NCBI GenBank assembly: GCA_963726975.1
Contig: CAVSEK010000010.1
Span: 176,413-240,412, forward strand
Reading direction: 5' to 3'
DNA from: CAVSEK01 sp963726975
Lineage (GTDB): Bacteria > Actinomycetota > Actinomycetes > Mycobacteriales > SCTD01
Length of the DNA stretch: 64,000 bases
Position 1 is the first letter of the stretch; each line of letters opens with the position of its first letter. Below are positions 42,079 to 52,507 of this stretch, one piece after another. Made by a program: the position numbers and the translations under genes. A model generated the notes under the pieces. The model made no database searches. It was not told where the DNA came from and saw nothing but the letters and a program-made list of their open reading frames with translations.

Positions 42079-44002
42079 TCAGCGGCGGGTCGGCACCAGC
42101 AGCCGGCCGCTCTTCCTGAACTCCGCCTCGACCGCCGCCCGGGCGGTCGCGGCGTCGAGCGCCTCGCCGCTTGACAGCGCACGGGTCACCGCGCTGACCG
42201 CCACGTTGCGGATCTCGCCGCCGGTCAGCTCGACGTCCGCCAGCGCGGCGAGGTCGAGGTCGGACGCGCGCGGCGCTCGCCCGAGCGCGGTCTCCCAGAG
42301 CCGCTGCCGGCTGGCCCGGTCGGGCACCGGGAAGTCGACGACGACGTCGATCCGCCGGCTGAGGGCCTCGTCGAGGTTGGACCGCAGGTTGGTGGCCAGC
42401 ACGGCGACGCCGCCGAAGTCCTCGATGCGCTGCAGGAGGTAGGCGACCTCGAGGTTGGCGTAGCGGTCCTTGGCGTCGTTGACCTGCGAGCGCTTGCCGA
42501 ACAGCGCGTCGGCCTCGTCGAAGAGCAGGACGGCGTTCACGCCCTCGGCCTGGCTGAACACGCGGTCGAGGTTCTTCTCGGTCTCGCCGATGTACTTGTC
42601 GACGACGGTGGCGAGGTCGACGGCGTAGAGCGTCGAGCCCGAGCTCGGCGGCGAGGACCTCGACGGCGAGGGTCTTGCCGGTGCCGGGCGGACCGGCGAA
42701 CAGCGTCGTGACGCCGCGCCGGCGGCCGCCGGGGCCGCCGACGCCGAGCGCCGCGACCGCGTCGCGCTGCTGGACGCGCTCGACGAGGTCGCGCAGCTGG
42801 GCCTCCTGCTGCGCCGGGAGGACGAGGTCGTCCCAACCGGCCCGGGGACGCAGGCGCCGGGTGAGCCGCTCGAGCCCGGCGGCGTTCTGCCGGCGCGCAC
42901 CGGCCCGCAGGTGCTCGGGGCCGAGGGGGGCGTCCTCGACGGCGGCCAGCAGCACAGCGACGTCGGCGGCCCGGACGACGTCGGCGGGCGCGAGCGCGAG
43001 GTGCCCGACGACGGCCGCGACGTCGACCTCGTCGCCCGCGCCGCCGAGCGCGGTCCGCCAGAGCGCGACGCGCTCCTCCTGCGCCGGGACGGCGACGTCG
43101 AGCTGGACCGGCGAGGAGACGGTCCACGACGGGTCCCAGGTGTGCGCGGAGTGCGTGACGACCGGCCAGCCCGCCTGCAGCAGCAGCCGCAGCGCCGGCC
43201 GCAGCCCCGCCTCGGCTCCGAGCGCGTCGAGCGGGCCCAGCACGAGCCCGCGGCCGCCGAGCTGGGCCTGCCGCAGCGCCGCCCGCACCACCGGCACGAG
43301 CTGCCCCTCCTCGGCGAGCAGCCCGAGGTCGACCACGACCGGTGGCCCGGAGGGCCCCGCGAGCGCCGCCGCGGCGTACGACGGTCCCGCGCCGCCGCGG
43401 GGCTCGCGCACGTGGACCAGCAGCGACCCGTGCTGCAGCGCGCGGGCGAGGGCCTGGCTGACCGGCCCGGGCAGGGGCGGGACCGCGACCAGCAGGTCGC
43501 GCAGCACCGGGTCGAGCGGGTCCTCGCCGAGCAGCGTGCCCAGCACGACCTCGGGCAGCCGGAGCGGCCGGTGCGGCAGCGGGCCCTCGCCGACCTCGAC
43601 CAGCCCCTCGCGCACGAGCAGCCCGTCGGCGCCGAGCAGCTCCCGCACCCGCGGGTCCCACTCCGGCAGCGCCGCGAGCCGGCAGGCCAGCCCGACGGTC
43701 ATCGCGCCGGTACCCGTCACGGCGCGGCAGCGCTCGGCGAGGTCCTCGAGCAGGTCGACGCCGGCTGCGGCCACGAGCACGGCCACCGCCAGGTCGTCGA
43801 GCCCGAAGACGTCCGCGACCGTCCGCAGCATGACCGGCCCGTCCGCGGCGTCGGCCTCGGACTCCGCGTCCAGCGCCACCGCCGCCACGTCAGCGGGCAG
43901 CGGGGCGCCGTCGAGCAGCCCCCGCTCCAGCCGGGCCGACAGCACCGACAACCGGCCGAGCAGGAGGCGGGCGGACGGTGTCACGCCCGCGCCTGCCGGC
44001 AC
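42079..44002 (-). pseudogene. AAA+ ATPase of the eCIS (Afp15/Pvc15-like), one frameshift
   Basis: About 640 residues. A helical N-terminal region (VTPSARLLLGRLSVLSARLERG) precedes a degenerate ATPase-like middle and a C-terminal AAA+ module: TTLFAGPPGTGKTLAVEVLAAELG (Walker A), LYAVDLATVVDKYIGETEKNLDRVF, AVLLFDEADALFGKRSQV (Walker B), VLATNLRSNLDEALSRRIDVVVDFPVPD (sensor/arginine finger) and GGEIRNVAVSAV. An extra base at about 42631, between LGLD and LYAVDL, breaks the frame; everything else is intact. This ATPase is required for assembly in Afp/PVC systems. It is divergent from the sheath gene. Likely a functional gene with a sequencing error. Confidence 0.88.
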
Positions 44003-44179
44003 GCCCGCTCAGACCTCCACCTCGCGCCCACGGCCGGAGCGTACGGCGGACCCAGCCTGCGTCCGCTGCCCTTCGGGGCAGGTCACAGCGCCCTTCTGGA
44101 CAGCCGGGCGACCTTGTGGCGCGGGCCGGCGCCGGGTGACTGTCTTCCCTGTCACGGCCGTCGTACACGAGGAGCGCCC
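44003..44179 (+). promoter_or_regulatory. Divergent promoter region, eCIS ATPase and sheath operon
   Basis: 177 bp between the ATPase start and the sheath ATG, from which the long structural operon begins. It includes GACGAGGAGCG-type Shine-Dalgarno sequence just before 44180. No sigma-factor motif could be assigned with confidence. Confidence 0.4.
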
Positions 44180-45760
44180 ATGGCCACCCAGTACCTCTCG
44201 CCCGGCGTCTACGTCGAGGAGATGCCTCCGCAGGCCCGCCCGATCCAGGGCGTGGGCACCTCGGTCGCCGCCTTCGTCGGCCTCGCCGCGCAGGGCCCCT
44301 TCGACGAGCCCGTGCTGGTCACCGACTGGGGGCAGTTCACCCGCACGTTCGGCGACTTCGTCGACGGCAGCTACCTCGCGCACTCGGTCTACGGCTACTT
44401 CGCCAACGGCGGCGCCACGGCGTACGTCGTGCGGGTCGGCGCCGGCGGCGGCAACGGGAACGGCAACGGCAACGGCGGCCCGGCGGAGCTGACCTCCGGC
44501 GCGACGGCCGAGATCGGCAGCGCCAGCGACCCGCGGACCCCCGTCTACCGGGTCAGCGCGGCCGAGCCCGGGGACGTCGGCAACGAGCTGTCCGTCGACA
44601 TCGAGGCCAGCACCCCCGAGGGCGGCGGCGACGAGACGTACACCGTCAGCGTCAAGCGCGGGGCCGAGACGGTGGAGAGCTTCGAGGGCCTCACGGCGAA
44701 GAAGGGCCGCACCAACGTGGCGACCGCGGTCACGCAGCGCTCCAAGCTCATCGCCCTCGAGGAGCTCGCGCACGAGGGCACCGTCGACCTCAAGCCGGCG
44801 ACCGGCACCGTCCCGCTGTCGGGCGGCGGCGTCACCGCGGCCCCGCAGGCCCCGGGCGCCACCGCGATCGTCGGCTCGTCCGCGGACCGGACCGGCGTCG
44901 GCGTCCTCGAGACGCTCGAGGACGTGACGATGGTCTGCGTCCCGGACCTCGTCGCGGCGTACGAGCAGGGGGCGATCGACCTCGAGGGCTTCAAGACCGT
45001 CCAGAGCGGCGTCATCAGCCACTGCGAGCTCATGGGCGACCGGCTGGCGATCCTCGACGCGCCGCCCGGGCTCAACGCCCAGAAGGTCAAGGACTGGCGG
45101 CTCAACCAGGCGGGCTACGACAGCAAGTTCGCGGTCGTGTACTGGCCGCAGATCAAGGTCCTGGACCCGCTGACGGGCAAGAACCGCTTCGTCCCGCCGT
45201 CGGGGCACATGGCCGGCGTGTGGGCGCGCACCGACACCGAGCGCGGCGTCCACAAGGCCCCGGCGAACGAGGTCGTGCGCGGCGCGGTCGACCTCGAGCT
45301 GGCCATCACCCGCGGCGAGCACGACCAGCTCAACCCGATCGGCGTGAACGTCATCCGGGCCTTCCCGGGCCGCGGGGTGCGCGTGTGGGGCGCCCGGACG
45401 CTCTCGAGCGACGCCGCCTGGCGCTACGTCAACGTGCGGCGGCTGTTCAACTTCGTGCAGTCGTCGATCCTGTCCAACCTCGACTGGGTCGTCTTCGAGC
45501 CCAACGACGCCGACCTGTGGGCGCGCATCACCCGCGACGTGTCGGCCTTCCTCACCGGGGTGTGGCGCACCGGGGCGCTGTTCGGCTCGACGCCCAGCGA
45601 GGCGTTCTTCGTGCGCTGCGACGCCACGACGAACCCGCCCGACAGCATCGAGGCCGGCTACGTCATCACCGAGGTCGGCATGGCGATCACGAAGCCCGCC
45701 GAGTTCGTCGTCTTCCGCCTGGCCAACCTGCCCACCGGCGGAGCCGTCGCCGAGGGCTGA
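44180..45760 (+). CDS. Contractile sheath protein
   Basis: Tail sheath of 526 residues. MATQYLSPGVYVEEMPPQARPIQGVGTSVAAFVG is the classical sheath N-terminus, with a handshake-type variable domain in the middle (GGNGNGNGNGGPAEL) and a conserved C-terminal half (YDSKFAVVYWPQIKVLDP, HMAGVWARTDTERGVHKAPANEVVRGA, NPIGVNVIRAFPGRGVRVWGARTL, WRYVNVRRLFNFVQSSI, FRLANLPTGGAV). Contraction of the sheath drives the tube through the target membrane. First gene of the structural operon; the tube gene follows. Confidence 0.97.
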   Translation: MATQYLSPGVYVEEMPPQARPIQGVGTSVAAFVGLAAQGPFDEPVLVTDWGQFTRTFGDFVDGSYLAHSVYGYFANGGATAYVVRVGAGGGNGNGNGNGGPAELTSGATAEIGSASDPRTPVYRVSAAEPGDVGNELSVDIEASTPEGGGDETYTVSVKRGAETVESFEGLTAKKGRTNVATAVTQRSKLIALEELAHEGTVDLKPATGTVPLSGGGVTAAPQAPGATAIVGSSADRTGVGVLETLEDVTMVCVPDLVAAYEQGAIDLEGFKTVQSGVISHCELMGDRLAILDAPPGLNAQKVKDWRLNQAGYDSKFAVVYWPQIKVLDPLTGKNRFVPPSGHMAGVWARTDTERGVHKAPANEVVRGAVDLELAITRGEHDQLNPIGVNVIRAFPGRGVRVWGARTLSSDAAWRYVNVRRLFNFVQSSILSNLDWVVFEPNDADLWARITRDVSAFLTGVWRTGALFGSTPSEAFFVRCDATTNPPDSIEAGYVITEVGMAITKPAEFVVFRLANLPTGGAVAEG

Positions 45761-45792
45761 CCGCCCCCCACACCCCACAGAAAGGCTGAGCA

Positions 45793-46239
45793 GTGACTGC
45801 TCCCGCAGACAACTTCCTCGCAGCGTGGTTCACCCTGGAGCTCCAGGGCGCCGTGGAACCGCTGTTCTTCCGCAACATCTCCGGCCTCGGCAGCAGCAAC
45901 GAGGTCGTCACCAACAAGGTCACCGACACCAAGGGCCGTCAGGTCGTCCAGAAGATCCCGGGCAACCTCACCTGGGGCGACATCACCTTCTCCCGCGGCA
46001 CGAGCAAGTCCCTCGAGGTCGCGAAGTGGCGGCAGATGGTCGAGGAGGGCAAGATCGACGGCGCCCGCAAGAACGGCTCGGTGAAGCTGCTCGGGCTCGA
46101 CGGCACCGAGGTCGCGCGCTGGGAGTTCGTGCGGGCCTGGCCGTCGGAGCTCAACTTCGGCGACCTCGACGCCTCCTCCGGCGACGTCCTGCTGGAGAGC
46201 GTGACCATCGTGCACGAGGGGATCGTGCGCAAGAAGTGA
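45793..46239 (+). CDS. Inner tube protein
   Basis: Tube protein of 148 residues in the phage T4 gp19-like family. FTLELQGAVEPLFFRNISGLGSSNEVV, VQKIPGNLTWGDITFSRGTSKSLEVAKWRQMVEEG, GTEVARWEFVRAWPSELNFGDLDASSGDVLLESVTIVHEGI are characteristic. Hexameric rings stack inside the sheath. GTG at 45793 is preceded by AAAGG at 45780-45784. It is followed after 22 bp by a small conserved protein. Confidence 0.95.
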   Translation: MTAPADNFLAAWFTLELQGAVEPLFFRNISGLGSSNEVVTNKVTDTKGRQVVQKIPGNLTWGDITFSRGTSKSLEVAKWRQMVEEGKIDGARKNGSVKLLGLDGTEVARWEFVRAWPSELNFGDLDASSGDVLLESVTIVHEGIVRKK

Positions 46240-46261
46240 CCGCGCCCGGAGCGGCGGCACC

Positions 46262-46660
46262 GTGACGACGACCGCGACCTCGGACCCGCCGCTGCAGACG
46301 ACCTTCGTCTTCGAGCTGCCCCGCGGCTACGTCGACGACGAGGGCCAGGTCCACCGGGCAGGCGTCATGCGCCTGGCGACCGCCCGCGACGAGATCGCCC
46401 CGCTGCGCGACCCGAGGGTGCTGGCGAACGAGGCGTACCTGTCGGTGGCGCTGCTGAGCCGCGTGGTCACCCGGCTCGGGACCCTCGGTGACGTCAACAG
46501 CAACGTCATCGAGGGGCTCTTCGCCGCGGACCTGGCGTTCCTGCAGGACCTCTACCGCCGGGTCAACCAGGAGGGCCACACGCAGGTCGCCGTGACCTGC
46601 CCCGCCTGCGCCGCCGACTTCACCGTCGACGTCGCCGGAGGCGGCCCGGGGGGATCGTGA
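46262..46660 (+). CDS. Small eCIS/phage-tail assembly protein
   Basis: Protein of 132 residues: TTFVFELPRGYVDDEGQVHRAGVMRLATARDEIAPLRDPRV, ANEAYLSVALLSRVVTRLG, IEGLFAADLAFLQDLYRRVNQ. It ends with a CPAC pair in a short zinc-ribbon-like strand. Genes of this type follow tube genes in eCIS and T4-like tail loci and resemble tail assembly chaperones. GTG at 46262 is used; the stop overlaps the next gene. Confidence 0.8.
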   Translation: MTTTATSDPPLQTTFVFELPRGYVDDEGQVHRAGVMRLATARDEIAPLRDPRVLANEAYLSVALLSRVVTRLGTLGDVNSNVIEGLFAADLAFLQDLYRRVNQEGHTQVAVTCPACAADFTVDVAGGGPGGS

Positions 46661-46815
46661 CGTACGCCGCCGAGCGCCTGCTCGAGGAGGTGGCGTACGT
46701 CGCGTACCACTTCCACTGGTCCCTGGACCAGATCCTCGACCTCGAGCACCCCCTCCGCCGCACCTTCGTCTCGCAGATCGACCGGCTGAACGAGCTGGCC
46801 CGCACAGGAGGTTGA
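46657..46815 (+). CDS. DUF6760-like small eCIS protein (52 aa)
   Basis: GTG at 46657 overlapping the previous stop; TGA at 46813-46815. The product is MTYAAERLLEEVAYVAYHFH, then WSLDQILDLEHPLRRTFVSQ and IDRLNELA: a compact helical peptide with the YHFHW...LDLEHP...R..FV pattern of DUF6760. In phage tails the homologue is translated after the tail chaperone gene. Spacing implies strict co-expression. Confidence 0.8.
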   Translation: MTYAAERLLEEVAYVAYHFHWSLDQILDLEHPLRRTFVSQIDRLNELARTGG

Positions 46816-46817
46816 CC

Positions 46818-49800
46818 GTGGGGTGGTGGGCACGCCGCGCAGCACCGCGCCGCCGGGCGGCGCTCGCCGCCAGCAGCGCGGTCCTGCCGACGGCCGGGCC
46901 TGCGGACCTCGTGCCTCCGGCACCGCCCGTACGGTCGCCCGACCCCGCGCCGCCCGCTGCTCCGCCGGCGCCGGCCTGGTCAGGGCTGCGGCCGCTCGGC
47001 GTCTCGGCCGACCCGGACGTCGCGGCCGTCGACCTGCTCGGCTTCGGCCGCTCGCTGAGCGTGCGCACGGTCCTGCCGCGGGCCCTCGCGCCCCTGCAGC
47101 ACGGCGTCGGCCTGCCGGCGCTGCGGCCGCTGCGCCCGGTCTCCGGCACCGCGACCGGTCCGGCCGGTCCGCCGCCCGAGCCGCTGCCGCCGCCGCGGTC
47201 GTGGACCGGGCCGGACGCCCCCGACAGCCCGGACGCCGAGCCGGCCGACCTCGACGCCCTGCTCGAGCTCGCCGGGCGCTCGTCCGCACCGTCCCCGCCG
47301 TCGTCCCCGCCGTCGTCCCTGCCGCCGTCGCGGCCGTGCGCCGCGCGCCGCACTCCCGGACCCGGCGCCCGGCGACCCCCCGGGGACGCGCCGAGCTCCC
47401 GCCGCCACGGGCCCTCGGCCTGCGACCGCGTCCCGCCGCCGTGCCCGCGCCCGCGGGTTGGCCGCAGGCGGCGGCCGCTGCCCCCGACCTGGTCCCCGGT
47501 GCGGCGCGGCCGCTCAGCCCGGCCGGCCGGCTGCGGCTCGAGCCGGTGCCCCCGGCCCTCGTCTCCGTGCCGGGCCGGCAGGCCGCACCCGACCGCGCCG
47601 CCCCGGCTGCTGCCGCACCGCCGGCTGCGGTGCTGCCGGGGCCGGCGCTGGCGGTGCTGGCGGTGCTGCCGGGACCGGTGCTGCGGCGTACGCCCCGGGC
47701 CCTGCCCCCGGCCCCCGCCCCGCTGGACGTCCCGGCGCCCGCACCGGTCGCAGGCGCCAGGTCCGTCCCGACCGCGCAGCGCGGGTCGCCGGCAGCCGCC
47801 GAGCGCGCGGCCGCCCCGCTCGCCGGCGAGGACGTCCGCCCGACCGCCGAGCCGCGGGGCCGTCGCTACCGCGTACGGCTGGGGGAGCCGATCGTCAGCG
47901 CCGTCCGGGCAGCGGAGCGCACGACGGCCGCTGCGCCGGGTCCGGCGCCGGCGGTCGGGGGCGCTCGCCCCGAGCCGGCCGCGGACCAGGAGCCGGGTGA
48001 CCTGTCCCCGCTGTCCGCGGGCGCCCCGGACCTGCCCGCGAGCACCCTGCCCGAGGCGTCGGCGGGACCCACCGACCGCGGGTCCGCGGCCCCTGCCGCT
48101 GCTGCCCTGCGGGACCTGGCCGCTGCCGCGGGGGCGCAGCCGGTGGGTCCGGCTCACGGATCCCCTGCTGCCGCAAGGCCCCCCGGGCGGCCGGACGCCG
48201 CGCCGGGGCCGACCCGCGCACCGCTCCCGGGCGTACGGCTGCCGGCGGAGCCGGTCGACGCGCCAGGGGAGCAGGCGGGGGTCGGGGCCGGGCCTCGGAC
48301 GAGCGGGGAGGGCGCGACGGTCGCGGCACCGGCCGCCCGGCCGGTGACACCGGCCGGGCCGCCGCCCGTGCCGGCGGCACCCGGCGTGGTCGCGGCGCCG
48401 GACCGGGAAGCCCCGCCCGCGGCCGGAGCCCCTCCCGCGTCGACCCCCCGGGTCGGGCCGGCGACACCAGCCGTCCCCGCGTCGCCGGTCCCGCCCTCGG
48501 CGAGTGCCCGCCGTCCACCCTGCCGTCCACCCTGCCGTCCACCCCGCCGCCGGTCGAGGCGCCGCGGGAGCGCGCGGCCCTGGCGCGCCCGGCGGCGTCC
48601 TCCGGCACGGTCCCGGGTACGCCCGGCGGGGGCACCGACCAGACGCCGGAGCTGCCGACGACCGCGTCGCCCGGACCTCGGCCGGTAGCCCCCGACGCGT
48701 CGGCCGAGGTCGCCCGTGTCCTCGCCGAGGCCTCGGCCCCTGCCGCGCCGCCGTCCCCCCGCGCGGCCTCACCGACAGCGCCTGCTCAACTCTCGACCGG
48801 GCGGGCGCTGGCGGCCCGCTCGACCGGTGGGACGGGCAGCTCCGCGGCGCCTGGGACACCTCGGGTGTCGGCGGGGAGCGCAGGCGCGGGTCGGCCCGTG
48901 CCGGTCCGCGAGCCGTTCGACGGGCGGGTCGACGGGCTGGAGCAGGCTGCCCCTGTCCGGCATGACGACCCCCAGCAGCTGTGGCCGGCCCCCGTCCACC
49001 GGCCCGAGGCCGCGGCACCCGCGCCCGCCGTCGGGTCGGCCGGGCGTCCCGCGAGCGCCACGGAGCCGCTGCCCGCGCCACCTCCTCGGGCAGCGGCCGT
49101 CGCCCGCCCGGTGCTGCCCGCCGGTGAGGCACCCGCGGGCAGCGTCCGGGGCCGCGACGCCGGTCCGGCCAGCGCCCCGCCGGCCCGCGTCGCTCGCCGA
49201 CCCGCCGTGGCGGCCCCGCAGGCGGGCCGGCCCGGGACGAGCCAGCCGCCCGTGCTCGACGCGTCCTCGCTGCTGGCCGCGCTCCTCACGGACGACGAGG
49301 GGACGACGACCGGGGAGCTCAGCAGCGCGGCGCCCGTCCCGGACCCCGCGCCCACCGCCGGGCTGCCCCGGCCAGGGGCAGCGGACGCCCCGGGGTCCGG
49401 TCAGGGCCGGCCAGGGCCCACACCCGGTCGCGCGCCGGGTGAGGTGGGCGTCGGCCCCGACGAGGCCCGCGGGCCGGGTCGGACCCGGTCGGGGCCCGCC
49501 CCTGCTCGCCCGCAGGTGCAGGTCCGGCCCGACGGCGTCGCTGCCGTCCTGCGCGCGGCCTCTCCCCCGCACGGCACGCCGTCGCCGTCGACGGCGACCC
49601 CCCCGAGCGTCCCGGTCCGGTCCGCGGCAGCAGGACCCGTCGTCGCCGGCCGCCGGGTGCCGGTCGTCGGCCCTGCCCCCCGTCCGCCGGGACCGCAGCA
49701 GCCGTCGCGGGTGGACGAGCCCGGAGCGACGGGACCGGCGGTGCGGCCCGAGGCCCGGCAAGGCGTCCCCGCGACGCGGTCAGCACACCCCTCCGCGGCG

Positions 49801-52076
49801 AGCGTGGCGGTGCCGCCGGGAGCACCCGGCGCCGCGGCGCCCAGGGTGCCGCTGGGCACGCCCGCGGACCCCGGCCCCGCGGTGAGCCTGGGGGAGCTGC
49901 CGGGAGCACCCGCGGCTCAGGCGGCACGCGGTCGGGCGGCGGACGCGACGGTTCTCCTGGGCACACCTGCAGCGCTGGCGTCCCCCGACCCCGACCCCGA
50001 CCCCGCCCCCGCGGCGAGCGTGGCGCCCAGCGCTGCGGCGAGCCTGGCGGAGTCGCCGCAAGCACCCGCGGCCCAGGCGGCACGCGGTCTGGCGGCGGAC
50101 GCGTCAGTGCGACGGGGTACGCCTGCAGCGCTGGCGGCCCCCGACACCGCGGTGCGCGCCGCAGTGCCGCTGGCAGGACCCGCGGTGAGCAGCGCCCCCC
50201 TGGACCGGCCCCCCAGCAGCTCCCCCGCGGGCGGCGTCGAGGCCCTGCTCCCGGTCGCACCCGACGTCAGCCCCCCGGCCCGCCCGTCAGCCGTTCCCCC
50301 CAGCAGCCTCCCGCGCTCCCCGGCAACGGCTGCCGCGACCGTCGAGCCGGGCGGACCCGTGGAGAGGCCTGTCGGCAGCTCCGCGACCAGCGGGGGAGCG
50401 AGCCCCGCGACCAGGACCGCCGGCTCCGGGACGACGAGGGACGGGGTGATCGCGGGCGTCGCGACCACGGGCCGCCCTGAGGGTCCGGCCCCCGCGACGA
50501 CGGGGACCTCCGGGGGTCCGGCCCCCGCACCCGTCGTCCGACCGGCGGCGGGGGCGCCGGCCCCGGCGTGGGCGGGGGGACGGTCGACACCCTCCTCGAG
50601 CACCACCCCACCGCCCCTCGACCTGACCGCTGCACCCCAGCTCCGGCCGCCGCCGGCCCCGGGCAGGCCGACCTTCCCGCACCCGTTGCAGGAGCCCGTC
50701 GCTCCCGGCCTCGTCCACGTGTCCCCCCTCGGCCTGCCCCCGCCGACCGCGCGTCGAGCACCGGCGGTCGTCGCCCAGCCGCCGGCCCCGCCGGCCCCGC
50801 CGGCCGAGCGGCCGGGCACGACGACCGGCACCGCCTGGGCGACCGCCCCGCCCGACCCCGGGTACGACGACGCCGGGACCGCAGCGGCCCCGACGCACGT
50901 CCGCCGAGCCCCCGCCGGCCCGCCGGTGGACGACGCCCGCGCGCCGCAGCCCGGGCGGGCCCCGGTCGGAGCGTCCGTCGAGCCGGCGACGCCGAGGGTG
51001 CCGGCGGTGGCGCCCTCTCCCCGCCGGGTGCGGGTCGGCGAACCCCGGCTCGCGGCCGTCCGCACCGCGTCGCCCGCCCCGGCCGGGGACACCGCCGGCA
51101 CCGGAGGCACGACGACCACGCCCGTCACCGCGGAGCTGCCCCCCGCCAGCACCCTGCCGCTGCCCGCCCCCGGTCCGGGCCCGGACGCCCCGCTCCTTCG
51201 CGCGCTCCTCGACGAGGCGGACCGGCCCGCGCCGCACCCCGAGGACCCGGCGGCACCGCTCGCGGACCGCGTCGGCATCGTCCTCGACCGCTCGCCGGGC
51301 GCCGCGACGACGGCCCGGGCGGCCGGGGCCCTGGCGCTGGCGCGGCCCGGCAGCACGACCGTCGCCGCGCCGGAGCCCGGCCACGTCGTGCTGCCGCTCG
51401 AGACCGGGTCCGCGGACAGCCCGCGCGCCCAGGGCCTGCTCGCCCACGAGCTGGAGCACCTCGCCCAGGCACGCGAGCTCGGCGAGCTGCCGGCCGCGGG
51501 GTCGCCGGCCGGTCAGCGGCTCGAGGCGCAGGCCCGCCGCGCCGAGGCCCGCGCCGGGGGTCGTCCCGCGCCGCTGCACGACCTGCTCGAGCGTCCCGGG
51601 CCCCGGCCGTACGAGGACCGCCCGGCCTCGCCCGCGCCGCAGCCCGCCGCGCCGCAGACCGCCGCCCCGCCGCCGGACGATCCCGTGACCGCCGCCCTGA
51701 CCCGGCCGCTGTCCCCCGGCCGCTGTCCCCCGTGCCGCTGTCCCCCGTGCCGCACAGCCCCCGCCCCGCGCCCACGAGCGACGAGGCCCCCGCCCGCCCG
51801 CCGGCGCCGACCCGCGAGGCCGCCGCCCCGGCCCCGGCGTCCGCCGCGCCGAGCGCCCCCGCACCGGTGCTGGCCCGCTCGGCCGGCGACGAGATGCTCC
51901 GCGCCACCGCCCCCGAGCCCCTCGAGGCCACCGCCGACCCGCTGGCCGAGCTGTCCGGCCCGCAGCTCGACCGGCTCGCGGCCGAGCTCTACGACCGCCT
52001 GTGCTGGCGCCTGCGCGGCGAGCTCATCGCCGACCGCGACCGGGTCGCCCGCCTCGGCGACGGGGGCCCCTGGTGA
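46818..52076 (+). pseudogene. Giant Pro/Ala-rich eCIS protein with DUF4157-like HELEH site (three frameshifts)
   Basis: One gene of about 1750 residues read through three frames. GTG at 46818 begins VGWWARRAAPRRRAALAAS. Breaks near 47277, 48508 and 51717 each fit the loss of one base from a G or C run. Most of the protein is low-complexity Ala/Pro/Gly. A motif of the type RVRxGEPxxxAVR occurs twice (near 47870 and 51025), and an APAAQAARG-AADA block is duplicated near 49910 and 50070. At 51445-51459 lies LLAHELEHLAQ, the HExxH metallopeptidase-like site of DUF4157, a domain strongly associated with eCIS loci. The C-terminus LSGPQLDRLAAELYDRLCWRLRGELIADRDR is a helical segment common in actinobacterial eCIS proteins. 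Its stop overlaps the second tube gene. Confidence 0.75.
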
Positions 52077-52507
52077 CCGTTGCCGACGTCGGCATCGGCG
52101 TCCGCTTCGGGGTGCTCGTCGACCGCGTGCAGCTGCCGACCTTCCAGACCTGCGAGGGGCTCGGCGCGGCGTACGAGATCGAGGAGTGGGCCGAGGGCGG
52201 CGCCAACGGCTACGTGCACCGCCTGCCCGGGCGCGCCGTCTACACCCCGGTGCGCCTCACCCGGACCCTCGACACCAGCTCGGGAGCGCTGGCCGCCTGG
52301 TTCAGCGGCGCGCAGGACCGGAGGGCCTTCACCAACGGCCGGATCACGGCGTACCAGCCGAGCGGCGCGGTCCTCGCCTCCTGGGACCTCTACTCCGTCT
52401 GGCCGTCGCGCTACAGCGCACCGGTCTTCTCCTCGACCGCGCAGGGCGTGGCGAGCGAGTCCCTCGAGCTCGTCCACCACGGCTTCACCTTCGGAGGCTC
52501 CGCGTGA
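52073..52507 (+). CDS. Second tube-type (tail tube initiator) protein
   Basis: Protein of 144 residues in the gp19-like tube family. FGVLVDRVQLPTFQTCEGLGAAYEIEEWAEGGANGYVHRLPGR, RLTRTLDTSSGALAAWF, GAVLASWDLYSVWPSRYSAP, ASESLELVHHGFTF. In Afp/PVC systems extra tube-like proteins link the tube to the spike and baseplate. GTG at 52073 overlaps the giant gene's stop, and its own stop overlaps the LysM gene. Confidence 0.9.
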   Translation: MTVADVGIGVRFGVLVDRVQLPTFQTCEGLGAAYEIEEWAEGGANGYVHRLPGRAVYTPVRLTRTLDTSSGALAAWFSGAQDRRAFTNGRITAYQPSGAVLASWDLYSVWPSRYSAPVFSSTAQGVASESLELVHHGFTFGGSA

